Source: Sphingomonas sp. Leaf32
GTDB taxonomy: Bacteria; Pseudomonadota; Alphaproteobacteria; Sphingomonadales; Sphingomonadaceae
DNA: 64,000 nucleotides
Assembly: GCF_001421765.1 (NCBI RefSeq)
Contig: NZ_LMLA01000001.1
Coordinates: forward strand, 402,885-466,884
Direction: 5' to 3'
Shown here: positions 11,835 to 20,468 of the stretch, in pieces
Layout: each line of letters opens with the position of its first letter
How positions within the stretch are numbered: position 1 is the stretch's first letter
Made by a program: the position numbers and the translations under genes
Notes under the pieces: model-generated
Database searches by the model: none
What the model was told of the DNA's origin: nothing
The model's input: only the letters and a program-made list of their open reading frames with translations

Positions 11835-13016
11835 ATGCTGCTCGATATTTCTACCCTGTACGTCATGGTTGCGCTGTGTTCGATCGTTGCGGGGATCGTG
11901 CACCTGACGGCGGCTGCGGGGGGACGATTCGATTCGTGGGCGAACTGGTGGGGATGCGGGCACCTGCTGCTGGGCATCAGCGCGATCGTGCCGCTGCTGC
12001 GCGTCCTGCACATTCCGGGACTGCTGCCGGTCGGCAATGCGATCGCGGCGATCAGCTATGGCGTGATCTATATCGGGATGCGGCGCTTCGCTGACCCCGC
12101 CGCACCGGTGCGGCCCTGGATCGCGCTCGCCGGCATCGTGGCGCTGCCGCTCGTCTTCTCGTCCGATCCCGCCGCCATGGGGCAGCGGATCGCCTATCTG
12201 AACGTCATCCGCTCGCTGTTCGACATGGCGACGGTGGTGCTGGCGATCCGCATCGCCCGGCAGGATGCGCTGCGCACCGGATGGATCGTGGCGGTCATGT
12301 TCACGATGACCGTGCCGATGTTCCTTGGTCGCGCATGGTTCGCCCTCACCGGGCAATTGGGATCGGAACCGACCGGGATGCATGGCGGCCCTGCCGCGTG
12401 GATGGCGGCGGCGGCGATCGCCTTCATCATGTTCCGCGGCTTTTCGCTGCTGACGATGGATGCCGAGCGATGCGAGCAGCAGCTGGCGATGCTGGCCGAA
12501 CGCGACGGGCTGACCGGAGCGGGCAATCGTATCGCCTTCGACCGGGCACGCGCGGGCTGGCGGGGCGAGGGTGCGGTGCTGATGATCGACCTGAACCGAT
12601 TCAAGGCGCTGAACGATCGCCATGGTCACGCCGCGGGCGACGCCGCGCTCCGGATCGCGACTCGTGCGGCGGTCGGCGCCATTCCCATGTCGGGTCGGGT
12701 GTTCCGCTGGGGCGGTGACGAGTTCGTCTGCGTCCTGCCCGGCGTCGACGGCATGGCGGCACAGGGCATCGCGGAAGCGATCGCGACCCGCTTTACCCAG
12801 GGTACCGCCGCCCTGCTCGGCCCGAACGAGACGGCGGACCTCAGCGTCGGCTGGACCACCGGGTCGTTCGCGATGCTCGACACGCTGATCGTGCAGGCCG
12901 ACGACCATATGTATGCCCACAAGCGCGGCGACTGGCGACCCGCGTCGTTTTCGCAACGCAGCGTTGCCGAACCATCACCCCCCGGCCCCTTGATTTCGCA
13001 GTCGCAACATGGTTGA
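11835..13016 (+). CDS. Membrane-anchored diguanylate cyclase (GGDEF)
   Basis: A 393-residue protein with six or seven hydrophobic segments in the first 210 residues (an MHYT/MASE-like sensor of unknown ligand). A GGDEF domain follows, with ERDGLTGAGNR, LMIDLNRFKALNDRHGH, and an intact GGDEF motif at residues 293-297, so it should make cyclic-di-GMP. No RxxD inhibitory site is visible just before the motif (sequence SGRVFRWGGDEF), so product inhibition may be weak. It stands alone without a partner EAL domain. Confidence 0.93.
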   Translation: MLLDISTLYVMVALCSIVAGIVHLTAAAGGRFDSWANWWGCGHLLLGISAIVPLLRVLHIPGLLPVGNAIAAISYGVIYIGMRRFADPAAPVRPWIALAGIVALPLVFSSDPAAMGQRIAYLNVIRSLFDMATVVLAIRIARQDALRTGWIVAVMFTMTVPMFLGRAWFALTGQLGSEPTGMHGGPAAWMAAAAIAFIMFRGFSLLTMDAERCEQQLAMLAERDGLTGAGNRIAFDRARAGWRGEGAVLMIDLNRFKALNDRHGHAAGDAALRIATRAAVGAIPMSGRVFRWGGDEFVCVLPGVDGMAAQGIAEAIATRFTQGTAALLGPNETADLSVGWTTGSFAMLDTLIVQADDHMYAHKRGDWRPASFSQRSVAEPSPPGPLISQSQHG

Positions 13017-13087
13017 GGCTGTGCGCAACATGAACGGGCGCGCCAGCGCCGGTTCAGCCCCGCAACCTATATCTTGCACCGTAGAAC

Positions 13088-13118
13088 GGGCGGTCCTCTG
13101 CTTTTGCGGGGTCCGCCC
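13088..13118 (+). other. Imperfect hairpin in the leader of a small membrane-protein gene
   Basis: GGGCGGTCC (13088-13096) can pair with GGTCCGCCC (13110-13118) with one mismatch and a 13-base loop. No T-run follows, so a rho-independent terminator is unlikely. It lies 48 bp upstream of the small ORF at 13167. Confidence 0.3.
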
Positions 13119-13166
13119 GATGCCGCGAACCATCCGGGCGAGCGGCCGGGCAAGAGGACGAGACAG

Positions 13167-13313
13167 ATGACAGCCAAGCGCACCGGTTTCCTTCGCCATT
13201 TCCTCAGCGGTTTCGCGCTGGGTGCCGCCGCGCTGGTCGCGGTGCAGGTGGCGGATCGCAGCGATGCGAAGTCGGTCCATTCCGCACCGGCGGTCGTCGA
13301 ACGCATCGGCTGA
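13167..13313 (+). CDS. Hypothetical 48-residue single-pass membrane protein
   Basis: A short ORF with a plausible ribosome site (GAGGACGAGACAG) just before its ATG. It encodes a basic N-terminus (MTAKRTGFLRHF), one hydrophobic segment (about residues 13-28, FLSGFALGAAALVAVQVA) and a short polar tail. It could be an uncleaved membrane peptide or a small secreted protein. No family recognised. Codon use resembles that of its neighbours. It sits between the diguanylate cyclase and msrA. Confidence 0.5.
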   Translation: MTAKRTGFLRHFLSGFALGAAALVAVQVADRSDAKSVHSAPAVVERIG

Positions 13314-13374
13314 TCTGGCGGTGCGCCATCGCGCACCCCATCTCGGTTCTCGGCATCCCCCGAGGAACCTTCCC

Positions 13375-14028
13375 ATGAAAGTCCTGCTGCCCGTCGCCAT
13401 CGCCGTCATCGGCGTGGCTGCCCTGTCGATCCCCCCGGCTACCGCCGAGCGCGCAGTGCCGATCCCGACCGTCGCCAGTGACGTGCCCCCCACCCCCGGC
13501 CTTGCCACCGCCGTCTTGGCCGGCGGCTGTTTCTGGGGCATGGAAGCGGTGTTCGAGCGGGTGAAGGGCGTGAAGTCGGTCGTCAGCGGATATGCCGGCG
13601 GCACGCGCCAGAGCGCGACCTACGACCAGGTATCGACCGAACGTACCGGCCATGCCGAGGCGATCCGCATCACCTACGACCCGCGCGTCGTCAGCTATGG
13701 CACGCTGTTGCGGGTCTATTTCTCGGTGGCGCACGATCCGACGCAGGTCGATGGACAATATCCCGATTCGGGGCCGAGCTATCGCTCCGCCATCTTCCCG
13801 CAGACCCCGTCGCAGGCTTTGACCGCGCGGCGCTATATCGTGCAGCTCACCCGGGCGAAGGCGTTTCCCAAGCCGATCGCGACCAGGGTCGAGACCGGCG
13901 CCTTCTATCCGGCAGAGGGCTATCATCAGGACTTCGCCCGTCGGAACCCGTCGCATCCCTATATCGTGCGGTGGGACAAACCGAAGGTCGCGGCGGCAAA
14001 GGCGGCGTATCCGGGGTTGGTCGTTTAG
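13375..14028 (+). CDS. msrA: Exported peptide methionine-(S)-S-oxide reductase
   Basis: MsrA repairs oxidised methionine. The 217-residue protein begins with a signal peptide (MKVLLPVAIAVIGVAALSIPPATA), so this copy is probably periplasmic. The catalytic cysteine is in GGCFWGMEAVFERVKGV (C52), and the substrate-pocket motif GYAGG is present. The region after GYHQDFARRN has few cysteines, so the recycling route is unclear. The 24-residue leader gives a length close to the family norm plus a signal. Confidence 0.95.
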   Translation: MKVLLPVAIAVIGVAALSIPPATAERAVPIPTVASDVPPTPGLATAVLAGGCFWGMEAVFERVKGVKSVVSGYAGGTRQSATYDQVSTERTGHAEAIRITYDPRVVSYGTLLRVYFSVAHDPTQVDGQYPDSGPSYRSAIFPQTPSQALTARRYIVQLTRAKAFPKPIATRVETGAFYPAEGYHQDFARRNPSHPYIVRWDKPKVAAAKAAYPGLVV

Positions 14029-14043
14029 CAGAAGAAGAGTCGT

Positions 14044-14197
14044 TTTCACGCGGAGGCGCGGAGGGGGTGCGGCTTCCCTGCCGTTCCGCATCAGCGGAAC
14101 CGTCATCCTTGCGGCCATGCGCCGAGACGGTAGATTGCTGCGCGATCAGGCGGCGGCAAACGCAACCTCCTCGGCGTCTCCGCGCCTTCGCGTGAAA
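14044..14197. repeat. Long-range inverted repeat with 20-bp arms
   Basis: TTTCACGCGGAGGCGCGGAG at 14044-14063 is nearly the exact reverse complement of CTCCGCGCCTTCGCGTGAAA at 14178-14197 (one mismatch), with about 114 bp between. It fills the convergent gap between msrA and the DUF1489 gene. It resembles a small palindromic repeat rather than a terminator because no T-run follows. Confidence 0.7.
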
Positions 14198-14214
14198 CCG
14201 ACCTTACTTCCTGC

Positions 14215-14613
14215 CTACAGCAACCCAAGGGCCATCAGTTCGCCGATCAGGCGCGGCGGCAGTGCGTCCGTATCCGTACCCTCCCCGCCCAGATCGGCCG
14301 GCGCATCGGCATCCTCCAGATAGCGCCAGCCCTGATGCGCGCGCTTGGGCCGCCCCTCGACCAGCACCAGCTTCGGCCCGAGATGGATCGCGACGCGTCC
14401 CCCCTCCGCCTCGCCGAAGCCGAGGATCGGCGAGCGGGCGACCAGCCGGTGCTTGAGAATCCAGAACAGCGACCCGCCCTCGATCTCGCCCACGCGTTTC
14501 GGCAGGTAGCGGGTGGTCAGGAACCCGCCCTCGGCGTGGCGCGTGGCCAGCCGTTCGGCGAGTTGTTCGACCGATTCGATGGCGAAGGCGACTTTGGTGA
14601 GATGCAGCGGCAC
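14215..14613 (-). CDS. DUF1489 family protein
   Basis: A 132-residue cytoplasmic protein starting from GTG with MPLHLTKVAF. It contains the strings YLPKRVGEIEGGSLFWILKH and RPKRAHQGWRYLEDADAP that I associate with the DUF1489 family of Alphaproteobacteria. Function unknown. The GGSLFW and HQGWRYL motifs look like conserved surface or nucleic-acid-contact patches, but that is a guess. It lies just downstream of mgtE on the same strand. Confidence 0.8.
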   Translation of the reverse strand: MPLHLTKVAFAIESVEQLAERLATRHAEGGFLTTRYLPKRVGEIEGGSLFWILKHRLVARSPILGFGEAEGGRVAIHLGPKLVLVEGRPKRAHQGWRYLEDADAPADLGGEGTDTDALPPRLIGELMALGLL

Positions 14614-14658
14614 GTCCCCCAGATGGGAAGCGCCCGCGCCAGCCTCAACCCGCCAATC

Positions 14659-16050
14659 TCAACCGGTAAGCCCGCTGACGGTCGCCAGGCCCAGAAAGAC
14701 GAGGAACCCCATCGAATCGGTGGTCATCGTCACGAAGATCGACGAGGCGACCGCCGGGTCGGCGTTGAACCGGTCGAGCGTCAGCGGCACGAACACCCCG
14801 GCGAATCCGGCGATGACGACGTTGAGCAGCATCGCCGTGCCGATGACCGCGCCCAGCTGCGGATTGCCGAACCACAACGTCACGCCGGTCCCGATCAGCG
14901 CGGCGACGGTCGCGCCGTTCATCAGCGCGATGATCATCTCGCGCCGGATCGCGCGGACGGTGTTCGACTGGGTGAGCTGATTGGTCGCCAGCGCGCGGAC
15001 GGTCACCGCCATCGTCTGCGTGCCCGCATTGCCGCCAAGGCCGGCGACGATCGGCATCAGCGCGGCCAGCGTCACCATCCGGTCGATCGTCGCCCCGAAC
15101 GACCCGATGATCGTCGCGGGCAGCAGCGCGGTGATGAGGTTGGTGATGAGCCAGCGCACCCGCGCCTTGTACGAATCGCGGATCGGTTCGTTGATGTCGC
15201 CTTCGCCGGCCCCCGACAGCAGCAGCGCGTCCTCGCCCGCTTCCGCCTGGATGATGTGGACCACGTCGTCGACGGTAATCATGCCGACCAGCCGCCCGCC
15301 GCCATCGACCACGGCGGCCGAGATCAGCGCGTATTTCTGGAAACGCAGCGCCACCTCTTCCTGGTCCATGTCGACCGGGATCAGCGTCTGTTCGCGCGCC
15401 ATCACGTCCGCGATCGCCACCGAGCGCGGCGTGCGCAATATCCATGACAGCTGGCAGGTGCCGACCGGCTTGTGCGCCGGATCGACCACGAAGATTTCCC
15501 AGAAATCGGTCGTCAGCACCTCGTCGGCGCGCAGATAGTCGAGCGCATCGCCGACGGTCCAATGCTCCGGCACCGCGACCAGCTCGCGCTGCATCAGGCG
15601 GCCGGCTGATTCCTCCGGGTAGGACAGCGCCTCTTCGATCGCGGCGCGATCGTCGGGATCGAGCGCGCGCAACACCGCACGCTGCTCGGCATCGTCGAGA
15701 TCCTCGATGATCGCGACCGCGTCGTCGGTGTCGAGCTGGGCCGCCAGATCGGCGACCTGGGTCGCGGTCAACGCCTCGATCACCGCGTCGCGGACCCAGT
15801 CGTTCATCTCCGCCAGCACGTCACCGTTCAGCCGTTCGGCGATGGCGGCGGCCAGCGCCGCGCGCTGTTCGCCGGGCACCAGCTCGAACAGGTCGGCAAG
15901 ATCGGCGGGGTGGAGCGGTTCGACCAGCTCGCGCGCGGCCTCGTCGTCGCCGCGGTCGACCGCTTCGCACACGGCCCGGACGAATTCGGGCTTCAGCCGG
16001 TCGTCCTCGTCCAGTTCGCTCGTCGTGTCGGGAAGGTCGAGTTCGGTCAT
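14659..16050 (-). CDS. mgtE: Magnesium transporter MgtE
   Basis: A 463-residue MgtE-type Mg2+ channel. The N-terminal cytoplasmic superhelical domain (residues about 20-130, LHPADLADLFELVPGEQRAAL) is followed by two CBS domains (about 135-255) that sense Mg2+. Five transmembrane helices complete it, including the pore segment with LPIVAGLGGNAGTQTMAV. Length and architecture are standard. It is divergent from the cyclophilin gene. Confidence 0.96.
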   Translation of the reverse strand: MTELDLPDTTSELDEDDRLKPEFVRAVCEAVDRGDDEAARELVEPLHPADLADLFELVPGEQRAALAAAIAERLNGDVLAEMNDWVRDAVIEALTATQVADLAAQLDTDDAVAIIEDLDDAEQRAVLRALDPDDRAAIEEALSYPEESAGRLMQRELVAVPEHWTVGDALDYLRADEVLTTDFWEIFVVDPAHKPVGTCQLSWILRTPRSVAIADVMAREQTLIPVDMDQEEVALRFQKYALISAAVVDGGGRLVGMITVDDVVHIIQAEAGEDALLLSGAGEGDINEPIRDSYKARVRWLITNLITALLPATIIGSFGATIDRMVTLAALMPIVAGLGGNAGTQTMAVTVRALATNQLTQSNTVRAIRREMIIALMNGATVAALIGTGVTLWFGNPQLGAVIGTAMLLNVVIAGFAGVFVPLTLDRFNADPAVASSIFVTMTTDSMGFLVFLGLATVSGLTG

Positions 16051-16176
16051 GGTCGCAACCCTCCTGCCGTGCGGTTTCGCCCGCTGTAGCCATGCTGCAC
16101 CGCCGTGCCAACGCCTGTGCGGTTGTCCTTGGCCGTCCGAACCCCTAGCTAGTCCCCGACTTTCAAGGAGCTTTCA

Positions 16177-16638
16177 ATGGCCGATACCCCCAGCACGCTC
16201 GTGATGACGCTCGATACCGGCGAAGTCCGCATCAAGCTGCGCCCCGACCTTGCCCCCAACCACGTCGCCCAGATCGTCAAGCTGGCCGATTCGGGCTTTT
16301 ACGACGGCGTGCCGTTCCACCGCGTGATCGACGGCTTCATGGCGCAGGGCGGTGACGGCGGTCGTCGCGACGGCACCGGCGGGTCGAAGGAACCGAACCT
16401 CCGCCAAGAATTCAACGCCGAACCGCACGTTCGTGGCGTGTGCTCGATGGCGCGGACGCAGGACCCGAACTCGGCCAACAGCCAGTTCTTCATCTGCCTC
16501 GACGATGCGACCTTCCTCGACAAGCAGTACACGGTGTGGGGCGTGGTCGAGAGCGGCATGGACGCCGTCGACGCGCTGCCCAAGGGCGAGCCGCCGCGCA
16601 ACCCCGGCAAGATCGTGACCGCGCGCTCGGAAGCGTAA
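16177..16638 (+). CDS. ppiB: Peptidyl-prolyl cis-trans isomerase (cyclophilin)
   Basis: A 153-residue cyclophilin-fold PPIase that speeds proline isomerisation in protein folding. Active-site residues are visible in FHRVIDGFMAQGGD (Arg and Phe of the pocket), NSANSQFFICLDD and the tryptophan in YTVWGVV. No signal peptide, so cytoplasmic. A good Shine-Dalgarno (AAGGAG) lies before the ATG. Confidence 0.96.
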   Translation: MADTPSTLVMTLDTGEVRIKLRPDLAPNHVAQIVKLADSGFYDGVPFHRVIDGFMAQGGDGGRRDGTGGSKEPNLRQEFNAEPHVRGVCSMARTQDPNSANSQFFICLDDATFLDKQYTVWGVVESGMDAVDALPKGEPPRNPGKIVTARSEA

Positions 16639-16660
16639 GGCAACCGCATCACCCCCTCAT

Positions 16661-16770
16661 CCGTCATCCCGGCGCAGGCCGGGATCCATGGATGGGGGGA
16701 CGGCTGCGATCCATCGACAGCGCCCGACACAATGGATTCCGGCCTTCGCCGGAATGACGGGGTTTGCAGT
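16661..16770. repeat. Paired REP-like hairpins
   Basis: The left unit CGTCATCCCGGCGCAGGCCG continues to GGGATC; the right unit is GGATTCCGGCCTTCGCCGGA followed by ATGACGG. They lie in inverted arrangement between the convergent ppiB and lysR-type genes. The left unit is identical over 25 bases to that of the element inside the YgjP-like gene at 26576. Confidence 0.85.
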
Positions 16771-16815
16771 CAGATGCAGTTGCCATTCCGACCCGGAAGG
16801 ACGGAGCGGCGCCCC

Positions 16816-17703
16816 CTACTCCGCCGGCGCGTTCAGCGCGGTGACCAGCCAGTCGTGGAACAGCTTCACCGGCCGCTGCTGCAACAGGCGCGGGCGGCAC
16901 ACGAACCAGTGGCTGTAGGTCGAATCGACCGCCATATCGAACAGCGGCACCAGCCGGTCGTCGCGCGCGGTTTCGAAATGCGATTCCAGCATGAAGGCGA
17001 CACCCAGCCCCTGCGCCGCCGCCTCCAGCATCAGCGTCCCCGAATCGAAGCGGTCGATCGCGGCAGGCTCGAGGTCGGGCAACCCTGCGGCGTGCATCCA
17101 GTCGGCGAAAGTATCGGGCATGTCGCGGTGGATCAGCGCGGTGTGCTGCGCCAGCTGCGACGGATCGGTGATCGGCGTGCGGTCGATCAGCGCCCGCCCG
17201 GCGATCGCATAGACCCGGTTGCGATCGAGCCGCCGCGCATAGAGCGCCGGATCGATCGCATGGTCCAGCACGATCGCGACGTCGATCCCTTCCCCCAGCC
17301 GACCCAGCCCATGATGCGCGGTATCGAAATCGAGGTGCAGTTCGGGATGCTGGTCGTGCAGGTCGCCCATGCGCGGCATCAGCCGCTGGATCGCGAACAG
17401 CGGCAGCACGCCCAACCGCAGCCGCAGCACCTCCACCGCCCCCGACATCTGTTCGACCGCGTCCGACAGCGTGTCGAGCGCGCCGGACAACAGCGCGAGC
17501 AGCCGTTCGCCATCGTCGTTCAGCCGCAGCGCCTGATGCCGCCGTTCGAACAGCGGCTTGCCGATGAAGCGTTCGAGCGCCTGGACCCGGCGGCTCAGCG
17601 CGGGCGACGACAGCGCCAGTTCGTCGGCGGCGAGCTTGACCGAACCGAGCCGTGCGACGTGCACGAACGCTTCGATCGCGGTGAGAGGTGGCAGGCGGCG
17701 CAT
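16816..17703 (-). CDS. LysR-family transcriptional regulator (GcvA-like)
   Basis: A 295-residue LTTR. The N-terminal winged helix (residues 1-62) reads LPPLTAIEAFVHVARLGSVK then ELALSSPALSRRVQALE. The effector-binding domain follows (LRLRLGVLPLFAIQRLMPR and on). The start at 17703 fits the family N-terminus; the longer frame to 17865 would run through the operator-like palindrome and candidate small RNA, so I rejected it. It is divergent from the candidate small RNA and cdc48. A T-N11-A palindrome lies 79 bp upstream. Confidence 0.92.
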   Translation of the reverse strand: MRRLPPLTAIEAFVHVARLGSVKLAADELALSSPALSRRVQALERFIGKPLFERRHQALRLNDDGERLLALLSGALDTLSDAVEQMSGAVEVLRLRLGVLPLFAIQRLMPRMGDLHDQHPELHLDFDTAHHGLGRLGEGIDVAIVLDHAIDPALYARRLDRNRVYAIAGRALIDRTPITDPSQLAQHTALIHRDMPDTFADWMHAAGLPDLEPAAIDRFDSGTLMLEAAAQGLGVAFMLESHFETARDDRLVPLFDMAVDSTYSHWFVCRPRLLQQRPVKLFHDWLVTALNAPAE

Positions 17704-17781
17704 CCGATACCCTAACTTGGTTGCGGTGCGGTACACGCTGCACCCCGATTGTCCGGCGTGCAACCATACTCCGGGATTAGG

Positions 17782-17796
17782 TTGCATTTTATGCAA
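17782..17796. promoter_or_regulatory. Candidate LysR-type operator (T-N11-A)
   Basis: TTGCATTTTATGCAA is a perfect palindrome with a 3-base centre and fits the T-N11-A consensus for LysR regulators; the extended form is GTTGCAT-TTT-ATGCAAC (17781-17797). It lies between the divergent lysR-type gene and the small-RNA promoter. Its centre is about 60 bp upstream of the predicted RNA start, where an activating LTTR site is expected. Confidence 0.5.
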
Positions 17797-17817
17797 CATG
17801 AATTGATTTGTTCGCAC

Positions 17818-17846
17818 TTGCACAAAATCGCGCTGCGCCGCACATA
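17818..17846 (+). promoter_or_regulatory. Candidate promoter of the small RNA
   Basis: TTGCAC (17818-17823), a 17-bp spacer, then CACATA (17841-17846). The -10 is weak, which would suit an activator-dependent promoter. It directs transcription into the two-hairpin segment at 17849-17913. Confidence 0.35.
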
Positions 17847-17848
17847 GG

Positions 17849-17913
17849 GGGTGCCTTTCAGGCATCCTCTCCTAAAAACTTTCCGGCCGGTCGTTTCGAT
17901 CGGCCTTTTTTTT
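17849..17913 (+). ncRNA. Candidate ~65-nt small RNA ending in a rho-independent terminator
   Basis: A 5' hairpin (GGGTGCC 17849-17855 with GGCATCC 17861-17867) is followed by an unpaired CU-rich stretch (TCTCCTAAAAACTTT). A terminator hairpin (17885-17905) and eight T residues complete it. This is the usual build of a trans-acting small RNA, and the CTCTCCT segment is complementary to Shine-Dalgarno sequences. No upstream coding sequence needs this terminator: the only nearby gene is divergent. It could instead be a terminated leader of cdc48. Confidence 0.45.
17885..17913 (+). terminator. Rho-independent terminator upstream of cdc48
   Basis: GGCCGGTCG (17885-17893), loop TTT, CGATCGGCC (17897-17905) with one wobble/mismatch, then TTTTTTTT (17906-17913). 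It lies 69 bp before the cdc48 start codon and is the clearest intrinsic terminator in the window. Confidence 0.8.
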
Positions 17914-17981
17914 CGCCTTGTTGCCGGCAACCCACCGCCCATATCCGCCGTTCCTTGTGCGTTGAGGCAGGACGGAAGTTG

Positions 17982-20270
17982 ATGGCGGACAGCGAAACAG
18001 GCGGACGGCGGTTGCAGGTGGCGAATGCCCGGCCCGAGGATAGCGGGCGCGGGATCGCCCATCTCCCCCGGTCGGTGATGGCGCTGCTGGGCATCAACGA
18101 GGGCGATATCGTCGAGATCATCGGCAAGAAGACGACGCCGGCGCGCGCCATCGCCCCCTATCCCGAGGATGAGGGCCTCGACATCGTCCGCATCGACGGG
18201 TTGCAGCGCGCCAATGCCGGTGTCGGGTCGGGCGATCAGGTCGAGGTGCGCAAGGCCGAATCGCGTCCCGCAACCCGCGTCGTCTTCGCACCCGCGCAAC
18301 AGAATCTGCGGCTGCAGGGATCAGCCAACGCGCTCAAGCGCACCTTCTTCGGGCGCCCCTTGTGCCAGGGCGACATCGTCGCGACCACCGGGCACCAGCG
18401 CGTCGACAATCTGTCGCCCAATGTCCGCCGCTATGTGAACGCCCCGGCCTTTTCGTTGCAGGAAATCCGCCTCGCCGTCGTTTCGGCGACGCCCAAGGGC
18501 GTCGTGCATATCGACGAATCGACCGAGATCGAACTGCGCCCCGAATATGAGGAGCCGCGCGAGACGCGCCGCGCCGACGTCACCTATGACGACATCGGCG
18601 GCATGGGCCAGACCATCGACCAGTTGCGTGAGATGGTCGAACTGCCGCTACGCTATCCCGAACTGTTCCAGCGCCTCGGCGTCGATCCGCCCAAGGGCGT
18701 GCTGTTGCATGGGCCGCCCGGCACCGGCAAGACCCGCCTAGCCCGCGCGGTCGCGAACGAATCGGATGCGGAGTTCTTTCTCATCAACGGTCCCGAGATC
18801 ATGGGATCGGCCTATGGCGAGTCGGAAAAGCGCCTGCGCGAGGTGTTCGAGGAAGCGACCAAGGCATCCCCGTCGATCGTCTTCATCGACGAGATCGATT
18901 CGATCGCGCCCAAGCGCGGGCAGGTATCGGGCGAGGCGGAAAAGCGGCTGGTCGCGCAGTTGCTGACGCTGATGGACGGGCTGGAATCGCGCGCCAACAT
19001 CGTCGTCATCGCAGCGACCAACCGACCCGAGGCGATCGACGAGGCGCTGCGTCGGCCCGGCCGCTTCGACCGCGAGATCGTGGTCGGCGTGCCGGACGAA
19101 CGCGGACGGCGCGAGATCCTCGGCATCCACACCCGTGGTATGCCGCTCGACGACAATGTCGATCTGGGTGAGTTGTCGCGCACCACCTATGGTTTTGTCG
19201 GCGCGGATCTGGCGGCGCTGACGCGGGAGGCAGCGATCGATTCGGTGCGGCGGATCATGCCGCGCATCGACCTGTCCGCCGGGACCATCCCGCAGGACGT
19301 GCTCGACAGCCTGTCGGTGACCCGCGACGATTTCGTCGAGGCGCTGAAGCGCGTGCAGCCAAGCGCCATGCGCGAAGTGATGGTGCAGGCCCCGACCGTC
19401 CGCTGGGACGATGTCGGTGGGCTGGACGATGCGCAGATGCGGCTGAAGGAAGGCGTAGAGCTGCCGCTCAAAAGCCCCGAATCCTTCCGCCGCCTCGGCA
19501 TCCGCCCGGCCAAGGGCTTCCTGCTCTATGGCCCGCCCGGCACCGGCAAGACGTTGCTGGCCAAGGCGGTCGCGCGCGAGGCGGAGGCGAACTTCATCGC
19601 CACCAAGTCGAGCGACCTGCTGTCCAAATGGTATGGCGAGAGCGAGCAGCAGATCGCGCGGCTGTTCGCGCGTGCGCGACAGGTTGCACCGACCGTCATC
19701 TTCATCGACGAACTCGATTCGCTGGTCCCTGCGCGCGGTGGGGGTCTCGGCGAACCGCAAGTCACCGAGCGGGTGGTCAACACCATCCTCGCCGAGATGG
19801 ACGGGCTGGAGGAGTTGCAATCGGTCGTGGTGATCGGGGCGACCAACCGCCCGAACATGGTCGATCCGGCACTGTTGCGGCCGGGGCGGTTCGACGAGCT
19901 GATCTATGTCGGCGTGCCCGATCAGGCGGGGCGCGCGCGTATTCTGGGTATCCAGACACAGAAGATGCCGCTGGCCGCCGATGTCGACCTGGACGCCGTC
20001 GCCACGCGGACCGATCGCTTCACCGGGGCCGATCTGGAGGATGTCGTGCGCCGTGCCGGCCTGTTCGCGCTGCGCGCCTCGCTCGACACCCGCGAGGTGA
20101 CCATGGCCCATTTCGAGGCGGCACTGCTGGAGTCGCGCGCATCGGTGACGGCGGAAATGGAGGAGGAATATCGCGCCATGTCCGCCCGGCTGAAACAGGA
20201 TGCGGTCGCGATCCAGCCGATCGGCTTCATCGCCCCCGGCATGGTCGAAGGGCGTGGGCCGAAGGGGTAG
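17982..20270 (+). CDS. Cdc48/VCP-type double AAA+ ATPase
   Basis: A 762-residue relative of archaeal VAT and eukaryotic p97/Cdc48. An N-terminal double-psi beta-barrel-like region (residues 1-185: [38 protein letters not shown]) precedes two AAA+ modules. Walker A motifs are GPPGTGKT at 244-251 and 517-524; Walker B motifs are VFIDEID and IFIDELD; both have arginine-finger regions ([18 protein letters not shown]). The D2 hydrophobic pore loop region reads KWYGESE. It probably unfolds protein substrates in the cytoplasm; bacterial partners are unknown. The ATG at 17982 starts the recognisable N-domain. Confidence 0.93.
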   Translation: MADSETGGRRLQVANARPEDSGRGIAHLPRSVMALLGINEGDIVEIIGKKTTPARAIAPYPEDEGLDIVRIDGLQRANAGVGSGDQVEVRKAESRPATRVVFAPAQQNLRLQGSANALKRTFFGRPLCQGDIVATTGHQRVDNLSPNVRRYVNAPAFSLQEIRLAVVSATPKGVVHIDESTEIELRPEYEEPRETRRADVTYDDIGGMGQTIDQLREMVELPLRYPELFQRLGVDPPKGVLLHGPPGTGKTRLARAVANESDAEFFLINGPEIMGSAYGESEKRLREVFEEATKASPSIVFIDEIDSIAPKRGQVSGEAEKRLVAQLLTLMDGLESRANIVVIAATNRPEAIDEALRRPGRFDREIVVGVPDERGRREILGIHTRGMPLDDNVDLGELSRTTYGFVGADLAALTREAAIDSVRRIMPRIDLSAGTIPQDVLDSLSVTRDDFVEALKRVQPSAMREVMVQAPTVRWDDVGGLDDAQMRLKEGVELPLKSPESFRRLGIRPAKGFLLYGPPGTGKTLLAKAVAREAEANFIATKSSDLLSKWYGESEQQIARLFARARQVAPTVIFIDELDSLVPARGGGLGEPQVTERVVNTILAEMDGLEELQSVVVIGATNRPNMVDPALLRPGRFDELIYVGVPDQAGRARILGIQTQKMPLAADVDLDAVATRTDRFTGADLEDVVRRAGLFALRASLDTREVTMAHFEAALLESRASVTAEMEEEYRAMSARLKQDAVAIQPIGFIAPGMVEGRGPKG

Positions 20271-20295
20271 CGCCAATCGACATTCGTGCTTCTTT

Positions 20296-20325
20296 CGTCA
20301 CCCCGGACTTGTTCCGGGGCGACGA
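20296..20325. repeat. Single REP-like hairpin
   Basis: CGTCACCCCGGACTTGTTCC followed by GGGGCGACGA folds into one hairpin. It is the same type as the pair at 33735-33843 but with no partner unit seen nearby. Confidence 0.65.
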
Positions 20326-20468
20326 TAAGGGGGCAGCCGGGAAACGGCCGCGGCCATGTGCACCGTGTACATGCGACGGGTCGCGCAACTGTTCAGCTTG
20401 CAAGTTCGTTGCGCTTTTGCGACGACGCCCTGACCATGGCCTGATGCGCCATCCGTTCGAGGATTTGC

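Noticed and set aside
17703..17865. Longer N-terminus for the LysR-type regulator (start at 17865)
   Set aside because: The added 54 residues have no family similarity and would lie over the operator-like palindrome and small-RNA promoter; the 17703 ATG begins exactly at the LTTR helix-turn-helix.
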